NCBI GenBank assembly: GCA_963169135.1
Contig: CAUJEQ010000225.1
Location: 1-28,074 of the forward strand
Length of the DNA: 28,074 nt
Direction of reading: 5' to 3'
Origin: Chloroflexota bacterium
GTDB lineage: Bacteria; Chloroflexota; Dehalococcoidia; Tepidiformales; Tepidiformaceae
Shown here in pieces: positions 15,363 to 23,402 of this stretch. Each line of letters starts with the position of its first letter. Position 1 is the stretch's first letter. The position numbers and the translations under genes were made by a program. The notes beneath the pieces are model-generated. The model worked only from the letters and a program-made list of their open reading frames with translations. It did not search any database and was not told where the DNA came from.

Positions 15363-16004
15363 CTACGGGATCTTGACTTCCTGCCCCACCTGCAGGGGGC
15401 AATCCGGCGACAGGCCGTTCAGAGCAATGATGTCAGCGATCAGCACGCCATAACTCTCAGCGATGTCGGCGCACGTGTCGCCCGACTGCACCGTGTACGT
15501 CTTACCAGAGCCACCGGTCCCGCCGCCAGGTGCAGTCGTGGCCGTCGCGCGGACCGTCGGGTTCGAAGTGAGCCCGCCTGATGTCTGCGTTGGGGTCGCT
15601 GCCGCCGCCGGGATGCGCAACACGTCGCCCACGTTGAGCGTGTCGCACACGGTGGGGTTCGCCTTGATAAGCGCATCAGTCGTGACCCCGTGGTCGGCTG
15701 CGATTTGCGAGCAGGTATCGCCGGATTTCACCGTGTAGCTCTTGCCGCTGGCCGGTGTCTTTCCTGCCACCGGGGTAAGCAGCGACGTGTCTCCACCGAC
15801 CAGCGTGACCTGGTTGCCCTGGATCTTGTAGAGCGTCGGGTTTTGCACGGGCGTCGAACTCGGTACCCGCGCCGGGTCCGTGATCCGCTCGCCGTTGCCC
15901 TCTTCTTCGGGGCTGCCACCACCCCCGCAGGCCGTGGCCGCCAATCCGGCCACGAGCCCGCCCAGCAATACCGTTATCGGAAAGTACCTGCGCATCGATG
16001 CCAT
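15363..16004 (-). CDS. LysM-domain lipoprotein
   Basis: 213 residues; AGGAGGG lies nine bases before the ATG at 16004. A signal peptide (residues 5-25) ends in a lipobox with Cys26 (ATAC), followed by a Gly/Glu linker. Two LysM domains follow: residues about 89-132 (YTVKSGDTCSQIAADHGV) and 169-213 (YTVQSGDTCADIAESYGV). They are joined by a Thr/Pro/Gly-rich linker. LysM domains bind the glycan strands of peptidoglycan. Each has a Cys pair (98/120 and 178/202) that could form a disulphide outside the cell. The ribosome site overlaps the stop of the upstream M28 gene, so the two are one operon. Confidence 0.92.
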   Translation of the reverse strand: MASMRRYFPITVLLGGLVAGLAATACGGGGSPEEEGNGERITDPARVPSSTPVQNPTLYKIQGNQVTLVGGDTSLLTPVAGKTPASGKSYTVKSGDTCSQIAADHGVTTDALIKANPTVCDTLNVGDVLRIPAAAATPTQTSGGLTSNPTVRATATTAPGGGTGGSGKTYTVQSGDTCADIAESYGVLIADIIALNGLSPDCPLQVGQEVKIP

Positions 16005-16018
16005 GCTAGGCAGCCCTC

Positions 16019-17350
16019 CTATCCTTGGGCAACTTCCGCCAGGAGATCTTGCACCACAAGCAGCGCGACATCGCCGATCTGGTCGAGCATTTCCGCTTCG
16101 ATGTCCGCCACCGCATCCGCAGGCGAATGGATCGTCGAGAAGTCTCCCGATGTGAAGAACACGGTCTCGATCCCTGCGTTGCGGAAGCTCTCGTGGTCGC
16201 TTCCCGAATTGGCAGGCAGCCTTGAAGGCACGGCAGGTATGCCCGCCTCGGCAGCGAGGGCAAGCGCCGCTTGCGCCAGGGGCCCGTCGCCGATCACTTC
16301 GACGCCCGTCCCAATGCCAGTCACGTCCAGGTTCACCATGTACCTCGGCAGCGTGTCTTCGGAACGCAGCCGCTCAACCAGCGCCTTGCTCCCATACAGC
16401 CCCGACTCTTCCGCGCCGAAGGCCGCGAAGCAAATGCCTTCGTCCAGCCCGTCGACCGCCAGCGCCCTTGCCAGTTCAATCACGTTCGCCGTTCCGCTCG
16501 CATTGTCATTCGCGCCGGGCGCGGATGGCACCGTATCGAAGTGGCCGCCCACCAGCACAACGCACTGCGAGTCCGTGCTGGGCCTTGCGATGACGTTCAG
16601 CGCCTTCGTGAGGCCAACGGTCGGCGGCGCTTCCAGACCAATCTCCTGCCCCGCCTTCGCCGCCTCGATGACGGCCGCACCGTCCTCCTGGGATACGCCC
16701 ACGACCGGGATGCGCGCGCCCGTCGCCAGGTTGCCCGAGAACGACCCCGGCCGGTTGTTCACCACCACCAGCCCCACAGCGCCCGCCGCCCTGGCGTTCT
16801 CGTATTTCACCCCGAAGTTGAGCACCCCGCGCTCCGCCACTGCCATCTTGCCGGTCAGGTCGCGTCCGGCGATGCCCTCTTCGTCTGCCAGCCCAACGAA
16901 CACCGCAGGCGCGCTTACTGCTCCGCCCGGGCTCCCCGCGAGCGTTAGCGCTTCGATGGTCTTCCCGTCGAACGTAACCTCTCCCGCTCGGAAACGATCG
17001 CCGTCGAACTCGAACTCCATCACCTCGACGGTGTAGCCGCTCGAACGGAACTGGTCGGCGATGTACGTCGCGGCGCGCGTCTCGGCCGGCGTCCCGGAGA
17101 CCCGAGGCTCTTTCGAAAGCTCGACCACATGTGCCAGCGCCCGCTGTGCGTCGTGTTCCGCCGGCCCGGTTGCTGAGCCGGTGGGCCCACCTCCGGTGGC
17201 GGGAGTGACCCTCGCTTCGCCCGCCGAGGAATCGGAGGCGGTAGGGCTCACGGCTGCCGCGGCTGCCGCGGCGGGTGCTCCCTCGGACTTGTCCGAGCAG
17301 GCCACAGTGAGAAACGCCAGCAGTGGAATGAGGGCGATCAGAGGACGCAT
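16019..17350 (-). CDS. M28 family metallopeptidase lipoprotein with PA domain
   Basis: 443 residues from the ATG at 17350, chosen because it gives a lipoprotein signal (MRPLIALIPLLAFLTVAC, Cys18); the frame continues upstream to 17431. An Ala-rich linker follows, with a 9-bp DNA repeat near 17250. A PA domain covers roughly 140-235. The M28 zinc ligands are all visible: His270 (GGHFDT), Asp282 (NDNASG), Glu315 (with catalytic Glu314), Asp342 (NLDV) and His408 (TIHSPAD). It is an extracytoplasmic aminopeptidase or carboxypeptidase with two zinc ions. The downstream LysM gene is 14 bases away, suggesting a cell-wall or peptide-scavenging unit. Confidence 0.92.
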   Translation of the reverse strand: MRPLIALIPLLAFLTVACSDKSEGAPAAAAAAAVSPTASDSSAGEARVTPATGGGPTGSATGPAEHDAQRALAHVVELSKEPRVSGTPAETRAATYIADQFRSSGYTVEVMEFEFDGDRFRAGEVTFDGKTIEALTLAGSPGGAVSAPAVFVGLADEEGIAGRDLTGKMAVAERGVLNFGVKYENARAAGAVGLVVVNNRPGSFSGNLATGARIPVVGVSQEDGAAVIEAAKAGQEIGLEAPPTVGLTKALNVIARPSTDSQCVVLVGGHFDTVPSAPGANDNASGTANVIELARALAVDGLDEGICFAAFGAEESGLYGSKALVERLRSEDTLPRYMVNLDVTGIGTGVEVIGDGPLAQAALALAAEAGIPAVPSRLPANSGSDHESFRNAGIETVFFTSGDFSTIHSPADAVADIEAEMLDQIGDVALLVVQDLLAEVAQG

Positions 17351-17393
17351 ACCAGCGAGCGTACGGATGCAGGCGGTTAAACGCCCGGAAACG

Positions 17394-17822
17394 CTACTTC
17401 CGTCTGAACCAGTTCTTGATGCGGGAGCCACCCGAAGCTGTCGGCGGCCCGTACTCGATGTACCGGTCGCGCCAGTACACTCCCTTCGGCCCGGAACCCC
17501 GCTCCGCCCGTGGTGTCCGCCGGAATGACCACAAAAACGCGCCGAAGAACAGCAGCACTCCGCTCAGCGACGCCCAGATCAGCGGCCCCCAGAAGTTCGA
17601 AAGCAGCAGCCCCCCGAACATGATCCCCGCCCCGGCAAATAGCAGCGTGGTAGGCGTGATCCGGGACAGTGGATTCGTCCGTGGCGTTCGCGGCCGGGAG
17701 GACTTCGCCTTTGCCTGGCGGCGCGACGATAGCGAAATCGGCGACTTCTCGTCTGCTGGCGGCAGCTTGTCGTCGAGCTTCGACAGGATTTCTTCGATCT
17801 CTCGTTCGAACTTGTCAGCCAT
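17394..17822 (-). CDS. Two-helix membrane protein of unknown function
   Basis: 142 residues from the ATG at 17822; the frame is open up to 17882. It begins with a charged helix (MADKFEREIEEILSKLDDKL), then a basic Ser/Arg/Pro linker. Two adjacent membrane segments follow at about residues 58-100 (TTLLFAGAGIMFGGLLLSNF and WASLSGVLLFFGAFLWSF). The basic C-terminal tail contains a YWRDRYIEYGPP motif. The topology suggests both termini in the cytoplasm. I recall similar short proteins in Chloroflexota but no function. It is followed after 43 bases by the M28 gene on the same strand. Confidence 0.72.
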   Translation of the reverse strand: MADKFEREIEEILSKLDDKLPPADEKSPISLSSRRQAKAKSSRPRTPRTNPLSRITPTTLLFAGAGIMFGGLLLSNFWGPLIWASLSGVLLFFGAFLWSFRRTPRAERGSGPKGVYWRDRYIEYGPPTASGGSRIKNWFRRK

Positions 17823-17959
17823 GTGGCAATCCACGATCACAGTAGGCGATCGCGTGGCGCCCGTCGATGGCCGCGGGGTCACTCACCTTAACGTAACAAC
17901 ACCATTCGGGAGGCACCCATCGCGGTCTTGGACCGCCCCTCAACGCATGGAGAGTCTGT

Positions 17960-18562
17960 TCAGGCCGCGAGCGCCGCCAGCGCCCCAGGCAACGCCAGCT
18001 CCGCCCACGCCCGGTACATCAGCCCCGAAGGATGTAGTCCGTCCTCCGCCATCAGCCGTCGGTCAGCCGCGGCCATTCTCGAGGTCGGTGTGACATCCAC
18101 GTACCGGGCACCGGCACTGGCCGACTCGTCCCGGTTCACCGCGTTGAACGCGTCAATCTCGCGAGCGATCTGGTCCCGGTCGCGGCCCTCCGCGAACGGC
18201 GTCACCCCCCAATCTGGGATGGAAAGCACGAGAACCCGCCCGGGCTCGTCCCCGGCGAACGTAATCGCCTGCTCCAGTAAGCCGCGAAACTGCCTGCGGT
18301 ACTCCTCCAGCGGCTGCCCCCGGTACTGGTTGTTCACGCCGATCAGCAACGAGACCAGGCCGTACGGCCCGCGCGGCTCACGCTCCACGATCGCCGAGGC
18401 AAGATCATCGGTGGTCCAGCCCGTCGTGGCGACGATTTCGGCCTCGGCAACATCGATGCCGCGCTCGCGCAGCATGGCGGCGAGCTGGACCGGCCAGCGT
18501 TCTTCAGGGTCAACCGATTCGCCGATGGTGTAGGAGTCGCCGAGCGCGAGAAAGCGGGCCAT
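17960..18562 (-). CDS. SGNH/GDSL-family hydrolase
   Basis: 200 residues from the ATG at 18562; a GTG three codons upstream at 18571 is also possible. Block I is FLALGDSYTIGE with the nucleophile Ser, block III is IGVNNQYRG with the oxyanion Asn, and block V is DGLHPSG with the Asp and His of the catalytic pair. This is the compact SGNH fold of esterases, lipases and acyl-hydrolases. No signal peptide is seen, so action in the cytoplasm is likely. Its start lies directly against a decayed hicA gene, so its present 5' end may have been formed by a deletion into that locus. Confidence 0.9.
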   Translation of the reverse strand: MARFLALGDSYTIGESVDPEERWPVQLAAMLRERGIDVAEAEIVATTGWTTDDLASAIVEREPRGPYGLVSLLIGVNNQYRGQPLEEYRRQFRGLLEQAITFAGDEPGRVLVLSIPDWGVTPFAEGRDRDQIAREIDAFNAVNRDESASAGARYVDVTPTSRMAAADRRLMAEDGLHPSGLMYRAWAELALPGALAALAA

Positions 18563-18563
18563 T

Positions 18564-18728
18564 TCACTCACTGTTGGGCTCGTTCACGGTGAGCCGGGAG
18601 AGACGGGTCACCGGCGAACGATGGGTGTCAGTAGATGAAGTGGTCGCGAGGGTGCGCGAGAAGGTGCAGCCACGCGATTCAGCCAAGGCCATCATGATCT
18701 TGCCGCTGATGCCTCCAATTCGGCTCAA
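18564..18728 (-). pseudogene. hicA: Decayed HicA-like toxin remnant
   Basis: A TTG at 18728 overlaps the hicB stop (TTGA), the usual tight link of such pairs. The frame begins like HicA (RIGGISGKIMMALAESRG), but its further part is not HicA-like. In the neighbouring frame, HicA features reappear: RDHFIY, a TGA stop, then HPSFAGDPSLPAHRE, close to the family's GDHFIY-HP and P-HRE motifs. The usual C-terminal G-T-L-R-x-I helix is missing; the SGNH gene begins there. At least one frameshift, one stop and a 3' deletion are needed to explain this. Assignment is from motif memory, not alignment. Confidence 0.6.
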
Positions 18729-19030
18729 GCGGCGACGGCTGCCGGTAGCGTGATGGTGGCCGTGTCCGCCACGAGTGGACAGCCTTCTTCGGCGCGCCAC
18801 TCCAGCACCCACGCTACCTCCCTAGCGATCAGGGCGGGGGTCTCCGGGAGGGGCGTCTCGGCATTTCTGTCGGGGGACGCTTCGAGCCGGAGTTCCATCG
18901 CTTCCGGAATGTCGCGGAGGGTTTCCTCCCGGCCTTCTCCCTGGCTCACCGCCCCGGGCATGGCCGGACACGTGACGCTGTACCCGTCGGTCTCGAGTTC
19001 CGGGGAGAGGAAGACTGTGAACGTTCGCAT
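18725..19030 (-). CDS. hicB: HicB-family antitoxin
   Basis: 101 residues from the ATG at 19030. The first 50 residues match the HicB partial RNase-H-like fold: MRTFTVFLSPELETDGYSVT, CPAMPGAVSQGEG, then ETLRDIPEAMELRLE. The usual PGC is PGA here. The C-terminal half is longer than a bare HicB core and may be the DNA-binding or dimer part. HicB neutralises the mRNA interferase HicA and represses the operon. The adjacent hicA is broken, so this looks like an orphan antitoxin that may survive as a repressor or protective factor. It has no ribosome site but a good promoter six bases upstream, suggesting a leaderless message. Confidence 0.82.
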   Translation of the reverse strand: MRTFTVFLSPELETDGYSVTCPAMPGAVSQGEGREETLRDIPEAMELRLEASPDRNAETPLPETPALIAREVAWVLEWRAEEGCPLVADTATITLPAAVAA

Positions 19031-19036
19031 ACCGTG

Positions 19037-19066
19037 ATGAAACGTCCGCGGTGAGCGGGTTGTCAA
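19037..19066 (-). promoter_or_regulatory. Promoter of hicB, leaderless type
   Basis: On the minus strand TTGACA (19066-19061), an 18-base spacer and TTTCAT (19042-19037) are followed by six bases and the hicB ATG. The -35 box is perfect. The spacing implies that transcription starts at the start codon. Confidence 0.6.
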
Positions 19067-19076
19067 TCGGCGTCGG

Positions 19077-21056
19077 CTAGAGCTCGGCTTTCACCTTCTC
19101 GGCCAGCGCCCTCGTGAACCCCACCGTGGCGGCGATGTCCTCTACCTCTGCCTCCCGAATCTGCTTCACGCTCCCGAACTTCTTCAGCAACGCCTTCTTC
19201 CGCTTGGGCCCGATGCCCGGGATCGTGTCGAGGGCGCTCTGGATCGAGCTCTTCGCCCGTACCTGGCGGTGGTACGTGATCGCGAACCGGTGCGCCTCGT
19301 CGCGGATGCGTTGCACCAGGTAGAGCGCCTCCGAGTTTCGCGGCAGCACGACGGGCTCGTCCTCGTCCGGTACGAACAGCTCCTCGAACCGCTTGGCCAG
19401 CCCCACCGCGGGGATCTGGTACACACCCAGCTCGCGCATCACCTGTACCGCCGCTCCCAGCTGCCCCTTGCCTCCGTCAATGATCACCAGGTCTGGCAGG
19501 TCCCACGCGTCCGCGGTGTCACGGGCTTCGGCCCCATCTGAACTCCGCGCCTCCGCTCCTCCCCGTTCCTCTTTGGCCGCCGCTCCCGCCGCTCCCCGGC
19601 CGTGCCGGGCGAACCGCCGCCGCAGCACCTCCTGCATCGTCGCGAAGTCGTCGGCACCCTCGACCGTCCTGACTTTGAACTTCCGGTACTGGTTCGTCGC
19701 CGGCTTCCCATCGATAAAGACCACCATGCTCGAGACGGGGCTGGTACCCTGGATGTTCGAGTTGTCGTAGCACTCAATCCGCCTCGGGATCTCGGGCAGC
19801 GAAAGCTCCTCCCGCAGTTGCTCCAGCGCCTGCTCGGTCTTGTTGGCGTCCGCCATCCACTTCACGCGCATCTGGGCCAGCGCTTCCTTCGCGTTCTCAG
19901 CCGCCAGCTCGACCAGCCGCCGCTTCTCTCCCCGTTCGGGTACGCGAACCTCCACCGACGACCCGCGCTTCTCGGTCAGCAACTCTTCCATGGTGTCCCG
20001 TTCGTCTGCCTCGGCCGGGATGGCGACCAGCTTGGGAATGTATTGCGCGCCTTCGTAGTACTGCAGCAGGAAGTTCGTGAGCACCGCGCTGTCCGGCTCG
20101 TCGCGCACGCCCTCGAGCATGAACGTGTCCCGCCCGATCATCTGCGTCCCGCGCACGAAGAACACCTGCACGCACGCCTGGTCGCTGTCCCGCGCCATCG
20201 CGAAGATGTCCACATCCTCCTTGCGCGTGGTCGAAACCATTTGCCGCTCCACCGTCCGCTCGATCGCCTTGATCTGGTCGCGGACCTGGGCCGCCCGCTC
20301 GTACTCCATCCGCTCGGCCGCGCCGGTCATCTGTTTGCGCAGGCGGCGCAGCACGTCATCGGCCTTCCCTTCGAGGAACAGGAGTACCTGCTCGATGACC
20401 TCGTCGTACTCCTCTTTCGTGCAATAGGACGTGCACGGCGCGATACACCGCTTGATGTAGTAGTCCAGGCATGGCCGGGCGTCTCTCCCGGTGATCTCCT
20501 TCGTGCACGAGCGCCACGGGAACAGCTTCTTCGTCAGGTCCAGCGTCGCCCGCACCGATCCCGCGCTCGCGTACGGCCCGAAATATCGCGCCCCGTCCTT
20601 CTCGATCCGCCGGGTGATGTACACCCGGGGCCACGGGTTCTGGATGTCGACCTTCAGGTACGGGTAGCGCTTGTCGTCCTTCAGCCGGATGTTGAAGAAC
20701 GGCTGGTGGCGCTTGATCAGCGTCGCTTCGAGGATGAGCGCCTCGCCCGCGTTCCCCACGACGATGTATTCGAAGTCATCGATCTGGTCGCGCAGCGCGC
20801 GCGTTTTCGGCTCCATCATGTGGGGCGAGCCGAAATACGAGCGCACCCGGTCTTTCAGCTTCGCCGCCTTCCCGACGTAGATGACCTCGCCCTCGGCGTT
20901 CCGCATCAGGTACACGCCCGGCTTCGCCGGCAGCGCCGCCAACTGCTTCCGTATCTTCTCCGAGATGGTCGACGAGCCGCGAGGCGCGCCCCGGGCGTGC
21001 TCTCGCATGCCCTCCACGCGGTTGCGCTCGTTCCTGCGGAGTTCGTCGGCGTTCAC
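19077..21056 (-). CDS. uvrC: Excinuclease ABC subunit C
   Basis: 659 residues from GTG 21056, six bases after a TACACT box; an ATG at 21008 is an alternative. The GIY-YIG nuclease domain covers about 45-125 (LPAKPGVYLM, IYVGKAAKLKDRVRSYF). The UVR helix hairpin lies around KQMTGAAERMEYERAAQVRD. The RNase-H-like nuclease domain has Asp in CYDNSN and in IIDGGKGQL plus His in DEAHRFA. A C-terminal helix-hairpin-helix pair (TIPGIGPKRKKALLKKFGS) binds DNA. UvrC makes both incisions in nucleotide excision repair after UvrA and UvrB. A low-complexity Ala/Glu/Arg insertion of about 30 residues (19505-19600) precedes IIDGGKG. Confidence 0.97.
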   Translation of the reverse strand: MNADELRRNERNRVEGMREHARGAPRGSSTISEKIRKQLAALPAKPGVYLMRNAEGEVIYVGKAAKLKDRVRSYFGSPHMMEPKTRALRDQIDDFEYIVVGNAGEALILEATLIKRHQPFFNIRLKDDKRYPYLKVDIQNPWPRVYITRRIEKDGARYFGPYASAGSVRATLDLTKKLFPWRSCTKEITGRDARPCLDYYIKRCIAPCTSYCTKEEYDEVIEQVLLFLEGKADDVLRRLRKQMTGAAERMEYERAAQVRDQIKAIERTVERQMVSTTRKEDVDIFAMARDSDQACVQVFFVRGTQMIGRDTFMLEGVRDEPDSAVLTNFLLQYYEGAQYIPKLVAIPAEADERDTMEELLTEKRGSSVEVRVPERGEKRRLVELAAENAKEALAQMRVKWMADANKTEQALEQLREELSLPEIPRRIECYDNSNIQGTSPVSSMVVFIDGKPATNQYRKFKVRTVEGADDFATMQEVLRRRFARHGRGAAGAAAKEERGGAEARSSDGAEARDTADAWDLPDLVIIDGGKGQLGAAVQVMRELGVYQIPAVGLAKRFEELFVPDEDEPVVLPRNSEALYLVQRIRDEAHRFAITYHRQVRAKSSIQSALDTIPGIGPKRKKALLKKFGSVKQIREAEVEDIAATVGFTRALAEKVKAEL

Positions 21057-21062
21057 GATTCC

Positions 21063-21068
21063 AGTGTA
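21063..21068 (-). promoter_or_regulatory. -10 box for leaderless uvrC message
   Basis: TACACT on the minus strand is followed by six bases (GGAATC) and the GTG start. No ribosome site is present. The distance is the same as for the Uma2-family and hicB genes. Confidence 0.5.
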
Positions 21069-21105
21069 CCGGGGCGGCTGCCCACGGCGGACACTCCCGG
21101 GCGCG

Positions 21106-21732
21106 TCACCCAACCGCGGCAATCACCGCCGCCAGGTCGCCCCGCAACAGCGCAGGTACATCCAGCCGCAATCCGGGGAACACCTCGCTCTCGATGACCC
21201 CGTCTGCCCCCGGTGCAACCGCCTCATAGACGCCCTCCGCACTCAGGCGGAACCAGTCGACTCGCCCCTCGTAGATCTGCCAGACGAGGTACTCCCGCAC
21301 GCCATTCCGCCGGTAGACGTGCATCTTCGCGTTCAGGTCATGCGAGGCCGAGCTGGCGGCAACCTCAACCACCAGGTCCGGCGCCCCTTCGAGGTAGTCA
21401 TCGGACGTTTGAGCGACTCTCCCGCCCTCTTTGAACATGAAAGCATCGGGCTGCGCTTCGTTGTCTCGGTCGAGCCGGACTGTGCCGTTGTCACCAACCC
21501 GCACGCCCGCGTGCCGCAACCGATACGTCCACAGCCAGTGCATGATGAATCCGTGCGGTTCGGCGTGTTCTTCGAAGTGAACAGGTGAGGCCACGTACAC
21601 CACTCCCTCGATGAGTTCGGCCTTCTTGATGTCCGGTCGCGCTGAGTACCGCCGCTCAAACTCCGCGCGTGTCAGCCGGTCTCCCGACTCGAGGGGGATG
21701 CACTTGCGAGTGCTCTTCTCAGCGATGCTCAC
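21106..21732 (-). CDS. Uma2-family (DUF820) putative endonuclease
   Basis: 208 residues from GTG 21732. Uma2 features are LTRAEFERRY near the start, KKAELIEGVVYVASP (acidic residue of the PD-(D/E)XK-like core), a central QPDAFMF (Asp) and APDLVVEVAASSASHDLNAKM with the Glu and a downstream Lys, then YRRNGVREYLVW. The family is abundant in Cyanobacteria and Chloroflexota. It has a restriction-endonuclease-like fold and no firmly established role. The gene lies 49 bases before uvrC on the same strand, but each has its own -10 box, so they need not be co-transcribed. Confidence 0.9.
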   Translation of the reverse strand: MSIAEKSTRKCIPLESGDRLTRAEFERRYSARPDIKKAELIEGVVYVASPVHFEEHAEPHGFIMHWLWTYRLRHAGVRVGDNGTVRLDRDNEAQPDAFMFKEGGRVAQTSDDYLEGAPDLVVEVAASSASHDLNAKMHVYRRNGVREYLVWQIYEGRVDWFRLSAEGVYEAVAPGADGVIESEVFPGLRLDVPALLRGDLAAVIAAVG

Positions 21733-21738
21733 CCATCC

Positions 21739-21744
21739 AGTATA
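21739..21744 (-). promoter_or_regulatory. -10 box for leaderless Uma2-family message
   Basis: TATACT on the minus strand, then six bases (GGATGG), then the GTG start at 21732. The -35 region (CTAGGA at 17 bases) is poor. Confidence 0.55.
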
Positions 21745-21763
21745 GCGATACGGCCGATGGCTC

Positions 21764-22696
21764 CTAGAGCACGCCCACGATCTCCAGCGCTGCCCGCGCT
21801 GTCAGCAGGTGCAACTCGATCCGCCGCTCCAACGGTTGGTCGGTCTGGCCCATCTCCACCAGCACCGGTGTCAGCCCGGCGACGTGACCGCCCGCCGAAA
21901 GCGAGCTTCGTCCCCGGTTCGCCTGGCTCGGCGCCGGCGTCGCGCCCGGCCGGCTGAAACGCGTACCGTCCCGCACGATCATCTGTTCCCGCTGCGTCAC
22001 GTGCGGGTTCACCTTCCCGGTCAACAACTGCCCGAACTCTGCCTGCCGCGGGCCCACTCCCGTAGTGATCGTCTGGCCGAGCGCGCCCGTTCCGGAGTTC
22101 GGCGGGTATTCCGCGTAGAACGCCCACGACTCATGCATGTCCAGCAGGAGATTCGCGTCGAACTCCCGCGCGGCCTCAAGAATGGCGTGCGCCATCCGCT
22201 CCATCATCAGCGGGCTGTCCCGGTTGCCCGGGTAGAGCCGGTTCAAGTCGCCGATCTCCTCGAAGGTCCGGACGAAGGCGTTGAGCGCCGTCACGTTCGC
22301 TCGCGGCACTACCAGCAAGGTGCCCGCAGCAGGCTCCCACTTTGCCACTTCGTCGCCGGCCATCCATCCGCCCGGCTCGTTCCCGTGCACGCCACCGAGC
22401 ACCATCGCCGCCGGTCCCTGCACCCCGCTGTGGTGAATCACAAGCGGCGTCTCATGTGGCGTTTCCGCGAGCAACAGCCGTACCTCGGCGCCACGGGCCC
22501 GCGGCGTGGGTGTCGCGGGTGTGGCGGTTGCCGTTGCTGTGGGTTGCATCGTGGGGTCACCGTGCAAGGCGACCTCGATGTCGAGCGCGCCCGCCTGCCC
22601 CGGAGAGGTCCTCTTGTCCGGCCCGCAGCCCAGCATAGCCGCGCCGGCTATGCTGGCGGCGCCCGCCAGGAATGTCCTCCGAGTGACTTGAGCCAT
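21764..22696 (-). CDS. Tat-exported M14/AstE-like zinc hydrolase lipoprotein
   Basis: 310 residues from the ATG at 22696; the open frame reaches 22855 but the Tat signal begins here (TRRTFLAGAAS, residues 5-15). Cys24 in MLGCG gives a lipobox. After a Thr/Ala/Pro linker, the catalytic part has LGGVHGNEPGG (zinc-binding His and Glu), LLLDMHES (third zinc His) and a C-terminal VLVEMGQTDQP (possible catalytic Glu). This is the pattern of M14 carboxypeptidase-like proteins, including succinylglutamate desuccinylase/aspartoacylase relatives. An extracytoplasmic amide or peptide hydrolase is likely. Substrate is unknown. Confidence 0.8.
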   Translation of the reverse strand: MAQVTRRTFLAGAASIAGAAMLGCGPDKRTSPGQAGALDIEVALHGDPTMQPTATATATPATPTPRARGAEVRLLLAETPHETPLVIHHSGVQGPAAMVLGGVHGNEPGGWMAGDEVAKWEPAAGTLLVVPRANVTALNAFVRTFEEIGDLNRLYPGNRDSPLMMERMAHAILEAAREFDANLLLDMHESWAFYAEYPPNSGTGALGQTITTGVGPRQAEFGQLLTGKVNPHVTQREQMIVRDGTRFSRPGATPAPSQANRGRSSLSAGGHVAGLTPVLVEMGQTDQPLERRIELHLLTARAALEIVGVL

Positions 22697-22703
22697 GGCC
22701 GTC

Positions 22704-22709
22704 ACTCTA
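22704..22709 (-). promoter_or_regulatory. Possible -10 box for M14-like gene
   Basis: TAGAGT on the minus strand lies seven bases before the ATG at 22696, with no ribosome site between. It matches TATAAT at four of six positions and is weaker than the other examples. Confidence 0.35.
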
Positions 22710-22749
22710 CTTCGCCGAAAGGGCCATGCATCGTAAAGGCGCGCCGGGT

Positions 22750-23400
22750 CTACATGTGCCGCTGGAACCAGCTGGTCGCGAGCACGCACACGTGGTCGAG
22801 CGCACCCGGCTGTTCGAAGAGGTGCGTCGCGCCGGGCACGATCTCCAGCTCGCACTCCGCCCGGATGTGACTTCGCGCCATCTCGTTCAGGCGGATCACC
22901 TCGGTGTCGCGTTCTCCCACGATCAGCAGCGTCGGCGCCTCCACCCTGTCCAGTACGCCGACGGCGAGGTCCGGCCGCCCCCCGCGGGAGACGACCGCCG
23001 AGACCCGCCGCGGGCGCTCGCCCGCCGCGATAAGCGCCGCCGCCGCCCCGGTGCTGGCTCCGAACAGGCCGACCTCGAGCTCGCTCGTCTCGCCCGCGCG
23101 TTCCAGCCAGTCCACCACGTCCGTCATCCGCCGCCCGATCAGCGGAATGTCGAACCGGAACTCGGCCGTATGCTGATCCACCGCCTCTTCCTGGAGTGTC
23201 AGCAGGTCGAACAACAGCGTCCCGAACCCTGCTCCCTGGAGTGCCGCCGCCACCTGCCGGTTCCGCCCGCTCCGGCGGCTGCTCCCGCTTCCGTGCGCGA
23301 ACACGATGAGTGCGTCGCTGTCGCGCGGCAGCACCAGGTCGCCCGGCAGCTCGGCATCGGTCGTTTCGATCAGGAGTTCAGTGGTGACTCGGCTTGCCAT
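22750..23400 (-). CDS. Dienelactone-hydrolase-like alpha/beta hydrolase
   Basis: 216 residues from the ATG at 23400, with GGAG seven bases upstream; a GTG at 23406 is less well placed. The fold is alpha/beta hydrolase: FAHGSGSSRRSGRN near residue 34, nucleophile elbow GLFGASTG with Ser116, Asp165 (GERDTEV) and His193 (GATHLFEQPG). This subgroup is often found next to, or fused with, a phosphoribosyltransferase domain. Here it starts two bases after the erythromycin-esterase-like stop and is the third gene of that operon. Its natural substrate has not been established. Confidence 0.88.
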   Translation of the reverse strand: MASRVTTELLIETTDAELPGDLVLPRDSDALIVFAHGSGSSRRSGRNRQVAAALQGAGFGTLLFDLLTLQEEAVDQHTAEFRFDIPLIGRRMTDVVDWLERAGETSELEVGLFGASTGAAAALIAAGERPRRVSAVVSRGGRPDLAVGVLDRVEAPTLLIVGERDTEVIRLNEMARSHIRAECELEIVPGATHLFEQPGALDHVCVLATSWFQRHM

Positions 23401-23402
23401 GA

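Noticed and set aside
17236..17275. 9-bp repeat in the M28 gene as a regulatory repeat
   Set aside because: It only encodes an Ala-rich linker after the lipobox and keeps the frame, so it needs no special explanation.
18623..18641. TGA after DHFIY in the hicA remnant as selenocysteine
   Set aside because: The HicA-like start lies in another frame and the C-terminus is missing, so decay explains it better.
19602..21197. 531-residue open frame antisense to uvrC
   Set aside because: It is a compositional shadow of uvrC, rich in Arg, Leu and His, with no recognisable motif.
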